Shown: in pieces, positions 57,810-64,000 of the stretch
Numbering within the stretch: position 1 is the first letter of the stretch
How the letters are laid out: each line of letters starts with the position of its first letter
Source: Rhipicephalus microplus
Taxonomy: Eukaryota; Arthropoda; Arachnida; Ixodida; Ixodidae
DNA: 64,000 bases
Assembly (NCBI RefSeq): GCF_043290135.1
Contig: NC_134700.1
Span: forward strand, 236,705,088-236,769,087
Direction: 5' to 3'
Program-made: the position numbers and the translations under genes
Notes under the pieces: generated by a model
The model's database searches: none
The model's input: only the letters and a program-made list of their open reading frames with translations
Told to the model about the DNA's origin: nothing

Positions 57810-57957
57810 GTAGGACGATGCGCGTGTGTGCCTGACGAAGAGGAAGAAGGGCGCTCTCCGCTCGTTCGCTAGTGAACCGGTCACGCCATTACTGCTGGTT
57901 TTAAGTAAATCTCTTCCACAGCCTCGTATACGGCGTCGTCTCTTATTCGTAACATAT
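57810..57957 (+). mobile_element. Likely 3' end of a gypsy LTR upstream of gag
   Basis: GACGAAGAGGAAG, CGCTCTCCGCTCG and a final TCTCTTATTCGTAACA are followed by TATTTGGTGGAGGTGG and, about 70 bp later, the gag start. This is the layout of LTR end and leader in many gypsy elements. The upstream part of the LTR is missing and no matching 3' LTR was found. Inference from position and style only. Confidence 0.45.
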
Positions 57958-58028
57958 TTGGTGGAGGTGGAACGTTCCCCGACCTAACCACGAAGCTTCG
58001 CAGTGGCCGCACCATTCCGTCTCCGGCC

Positions 58029-59042
58029 ATGGCTACCAATGACAACCCGCCAGCGTCTCCATCTGTAGCTCCAGCCACTACATACCTGATGATGCCCTAC
58101 CAGCGTGATCCCGGTACATTCTCCGCACAACCTGGGCTTGACGTTGACTACGGGCTCCGCATGTATGAGCGTGTTAGCCAGACACATCGATGGGATCCTA
58201 CCATGATGCTCGCAAACGAAATCTTTTACTTGCACGGCGCCCCACGTGTTTGGTTCAACGCCCATGAGACCGAGATCACCAGCTGGGATATCTTCAAGGA
58301 GCGACTACGCGACATCTTTGGGGACCTGTCTGGTCGCCAAATGGAAGCGCGAAAAGAACTCACCGCTCGTTTGTAGTCCTCAACAGAGTCGTATGTCTAG
58401 TACATACAGGACGTGCTCGCGTTGTGCCGGAAAGTAGACGAGCAAATGACAGAGAGTGACAAGGTGGGTCACATACTCAAGGGCATTGCGGACGATGCCT
58501 TCAACTTGCTCGTGTACGCTAACGTCACGACCGTCGATGTGATTAATAAAGAATGCCACCGCTTCGAAAGGGCCAAAAGCCGCCGTGTCCTGCCTCAATT
58601 TACGCGACTGCCAAACACGGCTGCTACATCTACCTGCGCCGATCTCAGTGCCACGCCACCCATGCAGGAGAACGTGACACGTATAGTTCGACGGGAGCTT
58701 GAGGCGTCAAGTCCAGCGCCATTTCCTTCACTTCCACTCGACCATGGCGCCACACAAACGCCTCCGGCGGTCACCGTTATTCAAGCCGTCATGAGGCAAG
58801 AAATTGCAAAGCTCAGATTTCCTGTGGCCTGCTCTGTCTCCCGACCCGTTTCCACACCGATGACAATAAATGCACCACGCCACGACTTATATTTTCTTCC
58901 GCGATCCCGCAATCCGAAAGAATGGAGAACAGCAGACGACAAGCCAATTTGCTTCCGCTGTCACCGGGTTGGCCATGTGTTCCGCTACTGTCGCAGTACT
59001 TGGACGCCCCACCCTTGGAGCCATCTTGAGACTACGGCATGA
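58029..59042 (+). pseudogene. Ty3/gypsy gag with two in-frame TAG stops
   Basis: A single frame starting MATNDNPPASPSV, with the gag core LHGAPRVWFNAHETEITSWD, then FKERLRDIFGD and ADDAFNLLVYANVTTVDV, and a zinc knuckle CFRCHRVGHVFRYC (codons 58950-58991). The frame is broken by TAG at 58374-58376 and at 58398-58400 and would be about 338 codons. Gag packages element RNA. Protease and pol are absent: near 59030 the sequence passes abruptly into the 3' end of a minus-strand LINE. It may be one end of an element of which the 43.7-45.2 kb pol is another copy, but no sequence links them. Confidence 0.8.
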
Positions 59043-59215
59043 CCACGAGATCCCACAACCCCCCTGCGAAAGCACGTGGCTTCCGCCCCAGTTCTCACTC
59101 TGCAGCTCGGTCTTCTAGGGTCTCTCCTTTCCTTAGCTTTCCTTCTCTATGGTCTACCTATTACAAAACGCTCTGACATATGTATTGACGAAATTTATTT
59201 GACGAAATTTGGCGA
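59030..59215 (-). mobile_element. LINE family B 3' end, minus-strand copy
   Basis: On the minus strand it reads QINFVNTYVRAFCNR then stop and GGTCTACC-type 3' UTR, ending GATCTCGTGGTCATGCCGTA. This is the inverted counterpart of 53550-53745. Confidence 0.75.
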
Positions 59216-59598
59216 GATTACAAGGTGGACAAGAAGTGCAACTACTGAGGTCCCGGAGTGAAAACTGTCGGGGGGGGGGGGGGGACCTCCTAACAAAACA
59301 TAAATGGGAGTTTACATGAAACTAGGCAAACAGTGAGTCATTTATTATAGTTAATTTCTATATTTTGGTAATAAAGAGTAAATTATTCATAAATATTAAA
59401 AAATAAAAAAGTCAACCATGACAATAACAAAAGTAAATGATAAAATAAATTTAACAAAGTCAGATAGAAGAAATCACAAAAATATTTCGAACAAAGAATA
59501 GTGGCACAAAAAGCTACACATGCGAACAAGTATCGAAATGGGCAAAAGTGAAACACTTGGAAGAGGCAGCAGCACATTGTGAAGTAGTAGGGTAGACA
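59216..59598. other. AT-rich, poly(G) run, no gene
   Basis: A run of about 15 G residues at 59270-59284 and AT-rich DNA (AATAAA-like repeats near 59360-59450). No motif. Confidence 0.45.
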
Positions 59599-59657
59599 AA
59601 ACCTAGTGAGTTCTGTGTACCTAACAAAGTGTTAGGTACACAGAACTCACTAGGTTT
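59599..59657. repeat. Hairpin, 28-bp perfect arms
   Basis: Arms 59599-59626 and 59630-59657 with loop AAG. It is the longest perfect hairpin in the window and lies about 30 bp past the 3' end of the minus-strand LINE B copy. Confidence 0.95.
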
Positions 59658-59689
59658 CTCCTTAGTTTGCTCCTTAGTTTTACGTTTGA

Positions 59690-60255
59690 ATGAGAATGAT
59701 GAAAATGACTTTATTTTCGATGGCAATGAATTTCAAATTGAAATGCCTAGAAGCAACCGTAAATATCCCATAATTTGTTCTAATTTTAGCTAGGAGTAGA
59801 TTAAGTCGCTTTGAAAATATTGTATTATTGATATTGATGAAGCTGGAGCGAGTAAAACATGGATTAATGAAGTCGGTATTCATAAGACGAAACATTAGTA
59901 GTGACACCTTATGATGGAATAACATGCGCAAAGGTAGAACGTTCACACGACTGAATATGGGAGCAGAGGGAGATGTGTGATATTGAAATGTAACCAATCG
60001 TAATGCCTGCTTCTGCAAATGTTCTAGATGATATAGATGTGTGTAATTTGTATTACGTCAGCATGAAAGGCAGTATGAGAGGTGACTATGTATGCACGCA
60101 CAGTATTAGGACATGAAAATGTCCACATAAAAAATAGGGAGTTTTTATCATGACGTGAATGGCGAGGATTTTTTGAATAAGTGATTGTGTATGATAGTGT
60201 AACTTCAGATTGTCATCTAGAACAACACCGATAAATTCGGCGCTCATCGACTGTT
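59690..60255 (-). pseudogene. LINE RT fragment (family B), minus-strand copy
   Basis: The minus strand reads MQKQALRLVTFQYHTSPSAP, VLPLRMLFHHKVSLLMFRLM and KIRTNYGIF, a close match to the plus-strand copy at 53.3-53.6 kb. Similarity upstream on the minus strand (GTTCTAGATGACAATCTGA...) extends to about 60255. Only the C-terminal RT part remains. After NYG it diverges from the other copy and ends with AATAAAGTCATTTTCATC, a likely poly(A) signal and tail. Confidence 0.75.
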
Positions 60256-60658
60256 GCTGCTGCTGATGCTGATGACCTCTTATGGATGGCGCTTACCCAC
60301 AAAGGGGGATGGGCCAAGAACCGGGCGGCAGGATACTTAAATGAAACTAAACTGAAAATGAAGCCAATCTGAAAAAGTAGCTTAAAATAATACTACCAAA
60401 AAACGAAAATGTGTGCTGAGCAAGCGGTCAAACCATCTTTTGTTTTTGAAAGACATAACTACGAATTATAAACTAAAGATCTGAAAAGGTAGTGGTTCAA
60501 TAGCATGGTAATCTTTTAGTTGCGTTGATGTAATCAAACACAGCGGAGCATACATCCCTGTGGCAGTAACTAAATGAAGTCCCGCCAAGTGATAAAATTA
60601 CTGGTAAATTTACTTGTGTTCCTAGCTTTTCTAATGGGGCTACTAAAAATCTTTTTCT

Positions 60659-63263
60659 CTAATAAGAATAACGATGACAGAATAAAAAGAAATGTTCAAT
60701 TGTTTCAATTTCGTTGCACCAAATGCATAGCGGTGACGCCTTGAGCTGAGCTTTATTAAGGTAATAATTTAGTTGTGGAACTGCACAGCGCAATCTGGTA
60801 TAGGTGACCTCTAACTGGCGAGATACACACCACTGTTTATTCCAGCAATAGCTAAAATGCTCGAAATCTTTGAATTTATCCAAATTACCTTTTCCCCATT
60901 GCAGGCAAGCATTTCGGAACCTTAGCGCGGTTACGTAAGCCGTATCTGGCAAAACTGGGATGGTGGGCCCACCCAGTGATACTGCTGCTAAAGAGTCTGC
61001 CATTTCGTTCAAATATAATCCGCGGTGGCCTGGTACCCATAACAAATGCAGTTTTTTTTACGTTTTTCGGTACTAAATGCCGAAACGTATTCATCAGCTC
61101 TGAATTTACTGCCGCAGAAAGTGCATTACAAACTGATAACGAATCTGTAATGATAACTGCTAAGGATTCGCTTGAGGGTAATTTGCGTAGGGCAAGATCA
61201 ATGGCCAATAATTCTGCCATGAATACCGGGGTATAACCTGGGAGTCGAATCGAAAAGGACCAGTCCAAAGAAGGAGAGAAGATGCCAACCCCAGCCTTTT
61301 CTTTTGACTCAGATGCATCAGTCGCTATGATATTGCTTATCTCTAGGTGGGCTAGATAATCTGCTAACTGGTCATTTAAAGACCTATATGCTAATTGTTT
61401 CGCGTTATGAGGAAATATATCATCGAATTGTATGCTATGCATTGACTTTAGGCTGTGTATTGGAACAATATGTCTAATTTTTACATTCAGTTGCTTTAGT
61501 AGCGCTTGTGCAAATACTATTTGCGGGGTGTGTAGTCGCGACCAATGGGTTTCGAAAAATAAAGTCGGTTCTTGAATGAAAGCGTAAAATGAGAGTCTTT
61601 GGTGTGAATTGTATATCTTTAAGAATGCTTGCACAGTAATAATTTTAAACCTATTTAGCAGAGAAGGTAGGCGAGCTTCCATATACAACACGTTATTTGC
61701 AACAAACTTTGGTAGACCCAGACACAAACGCAACGTTTCTCTTTCCAGCAGTATTAGGGGTCTCAATTTATAGGCTGCGCTGCCAGAAAATAATACACAT
61801 CCGAATTCCATGATGGGCCGCACATGAAGTTTATATATCATTATTAGCACATCTCTTCTTAAACCCGCTTTACGGTTTGCAAGCTTCCGTAGCCACCCCA
61901 TGGCCCGTGTTGCCTTGGAAAACACATCATCAATGTGACTTCTCCAATTTAATGTGTCATTATATATGATGCCCAAATATTTAAGGGAATTCGCCTGCGG
62001 AATGAGCTCATTACTATACATTAACGAGATGTTGATAGGCTGCAGAAAAGAGAATGCAAGGAGCACACTTTTCTTTACGTTCAGGATCATATGAATATTT
62101 TTAAGCCATCTTTCTATCATATTGAGATAATTTTGTAGACTCTGGTATAATGATTGAAGGTCGGTATTACTTGCGAAAAAAGCAATATCGTCCACGTACA
62201 CATATAACTGAATATCCTTAGTTGATGGAATGAAGCTTAAGAAAATGTTAAATAAAACTGGCGACAGGACAGCCCCCTGTGGTACGCCACGTGTCTACTT
62301 ATATCTATTCGACGAGTACCCATCTTTAAAGCAGTAATATTTTCTCCCTCTTAAAAACTCCGACACCCACGCAGTGATGTAGTTGGGAAAGTGGTGATAT
62401 TCCATCTGTTTTAATAAAATTGAATGCTCAACCCTATCGTACGCTTTAGCCAAATCTAAAATAACTAAAGCACAGTATTGGCGCCGACGCCGAGCCAGTT
62501 GTATTCGGCTCTCTAAATCAACGTGCGCACACCCTATTGAGCAACCGGATCTAAAACCAATTTGACTGGGTTTTAATATTGCGTTATTATCAATATATTT
62601 CATTACCCGGGCATTCAAAACTCTTTCAATTAGCTTAACCAGATTTGACGTGATTGATATCGGCCTTACATTGTCCAAGGCGAATCCTTTTTCCTGCTTT
62701 TTAAGAAGTGGAATCACTTAAGACAGCTTCTATTGCGCAGGTATCCAAGCTTTTGTGAAAGAAAAATTCACCAGATTAAGTACTTCAGTTGGACAAATCT
62801 GGAATATTACTTTTATCATTGAATTTGTTACCCCGTCTGGTCCAGGTGCCGAAGGAGATAAGTGCCTTATTATCCCTGCCAGCTCATCTAAAGTAACCTC
62901 CTCGAACTCCTCGCCTGCCATTGGGTTCACAATGTGCAGGGGTAGAGTTGACATAAATCTATCTTGGAGCCCTTTCGCAATATTTTCTACTAAATCAGAG
63001 AGCTCACGGGGGAAAATAACAGAAGAGTCAATATTTTCAACGGGTGGTAACATCTTTTGAGATCTAAAAAATCTGAAGAGCGCTTTTTTGTTTTTAGCCC
63101 TAGAAAGATACTCATGTCGTTTCATATTATAACCATCTTTTGCTGTACTTACTGTGCGTTTGAAGTCTGCTGCTGCGAATTTATAATCACACCAATTTTT
63201 GGACATTGGTTGACCAGCAGTTGTTTCCATGCAGCTTTCCGTTTTCTGTAGCTCCTCGTGCAC
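60659..63263 (-). pseudogene. I-like LINE: RT, RNase H and zinc C-terminus
   Basis: RT: SAPGPDGVTNSMIK, a stop region at about 62718-62729, DNVRPISITSNLVKLIE, LDLAKAYDRVEHSIL, a TAG stop at about 62295 just before TRGVPQGAVLSPVLF, then the catalytic YVDDIAFF. Thumb: LKYLGIIYNDTLNWRSHID. RNase H: ATDASESKEKAGVGIF, MAELLAIDLAL and TDSLSVCNAL; then an A8 homopolymer at about 61051-61058 shifts the frame before LLWVPGHRGLYLNEMADSLA. C-terminus: zinc motif CIWCNEIETIEHFFLFC. The presence of an RNase H places it in the I group. All catalytic residues that I can see are intact, so it was lost through nonsense and slippage rather than active-site change. Confidence 0.8.
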
Positions 63264-64000
63264 TCTTCAGTCCACCATGGACTAAAAGAACCTCTTGTGG
63301 CCGAGTCTAATTTAAACGTTGCGTCTTTTACTAATCTTTTCAACACTGCACACAGACTCACAGCCCTAATGTCACCTTGTATGTCCTTGCGGTGATCAAA
63401 AGTAGCCCTCAAGTCTTTTTCTAATTTTCTATAGTTGACGAATGAGCGGGCCTTTTTGGCGACATGTATTCTTGGAAAGTTCAGTACAAAACTAATAGGC
63501 AAGTGGTCACTGTTAGTAGCACAGTCTAAAGTTTGCCACGAACATATATTTAGAGATGAGCTTGAAAATGTCAAGTCAATTAAAGATTTAGAGAGACCTC
63601 GGACAAAAGTAGCAGATTGCGAATTTAAACAAGATAAATTCTTGTCAATAGCCCATTCCCACAATCGTTTTCCGCTTAAATCTGTTTTAAAACCCAAGGC
63701 CACATGATGTGAATTGAAGTCTCCAGTGATTAATATATCATTTCTGCAGGCAGAGAACATATCGTCTAGACTTCGTGTGTCTTGCACCCCGGCTGGGAAA
63801 TACGCATTTACAAACGACGAGGGAGAAGCGTCTGGTAATATTATGTCTACTATCAAAATTTCACAATCTGGAGTCACACAACGATAAGAGATCGTAGCTT
63901 TGTGACTAAACTTAGTTGCTATCAAGACAGCAAGCCCACCACCTCTGCTAGGTCGGTCCAATCGAAATAGCCGATAATTTTTTAGGTGAAACTTCTGGCT
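63149..64000 (-). pseudogene. I-like LINE: endonuclease domain
   Basis: Open from the right edge to 63149. Visible: RPSRGGGLAVLIATKFS, ILITGDFNSHHVALGF, DLTFSSSSLNI and NSDHLPISFVLN, the GDFN and SDH catalytic blocks of an apurinic-type endonuclease. Near 63230 the reading moves to the frame of the RT part (GQPMSKNWCDYKFAAADF), so there is a frameshift within the endonuclease-RT linker. The N-terminal part with the first catalytic Asn and Glu lies beyond the window. Confidence 0.8.

Larger units (their letters stand above)
60256..64000 (-). mobile_element. I-like LINE ORF2 (endonuclease, RT, RNase H), 5' end beyond window
   Basis: A minus-strand element runs from the right edge to a 3' UTR ending in CAGCAGCAGCAACAG near 60256. 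Domains in order: endonuclease, RT, RNase H, C-terminal zinc motif. It is broken by at least two frameshifts and by stops near 62715-62730 and 62295. The endonuclease frame is still open at base 64000, so the N-terminus and any ORF1 lie outside. Its direct abutment to the LINE B copy at 60255 suggests insertion into or next to that copy. Confidence 0.8.

Noticed and set aside
59216..59598. Poly(G) at 59270 with poly(C) at 57619 as the ends of one element.
   Set aside because: Homopolymer runs alone are weak evidence; the flanks share no sequence.

Overview
This is a gene-poor, repeat-dense stretch of a eukaryotic genome, most likely a hard tick (Ixodidae, probably a metastriate such as Rhipicephalus or Dermacentor). 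The evidence is the repeat content: eight copies of a tRNA-derived SINE that matches the ixodid Ruka-type family, Penelope-like elements (PLEs) with GIY-YIG endonuclease ends, I-clade, CR1-like and Tx1/L1-like LINEs, Ty3/gypsy fragments, and many long microsatellites. I recognise no host protein-coding exon, rRNA or functional tRNA. Nothing bacterial or viral-genome-like is present.

Layout. 1-4.2 kb: a 5'-truncated CR1-like RT fragment (minus) and the 3' end of an I-clade LINE (minus). 4.2-10.2 kb: an almost complete Tx1-like LINE (plus) with ORF1 (three CCHC knuckles), ORF2 (endonuclease plus RT, one stop codon) and a PLE nested inside the ORF2 C-terminus. 12-20 kb: SINEs, a second PLE fragment, and a former (TA)n array split by a putative solo LTR and two SINEs. 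20.5-21.6 kb: I-clade RNase H remnant. 27.8-32.65 kb: a nearly full-length I-clade LINE whose ORF2 runs in one frame but has four TGA stops and has lost half of its endonuclease. 33.6-43.7 kb: SINEs, microsatellites and LINE remnants. 43.7-45.2 kb: heavily decayed gypsy pol. 45.3-45.6 kb: a compound tetranucleotide array. 52.7-60.3 kb: three fragments of one LINE family in opposite orientations, surrounding a gypsy gag fragment. 60.3-64 kb: a large minus-strand LINE (endonuclease, RT, RNase H) that runs off the right edge.

The most interesting signal is not a gene. The window has about a dozen near-perfect short hairpins (arms 14-47 bp, usually short loops), several at retroelement 5' junctions or deletion breakpoints. 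In two cases (9.0 kb and 52.7 kb) the inserted arm is an inverted copy of the sequence directly upstream of a target-site duplication. That is what would be expected if the 3' end of a staggered break folded back, primed synthesis on itself, and was then joined to the retroelement cDNA (9.0 kb) or to the other end of the break with no element (52.7 kb). Foldback artefacts of sequencing or assembly are the main alternative and must be excluded with raw reads.

All protein calls were made by eye from motifs. Clade names (Tx1, I, CR1, gypsy) are family-level judgements without a database search, and boundaries without target-site duplications are approximate.
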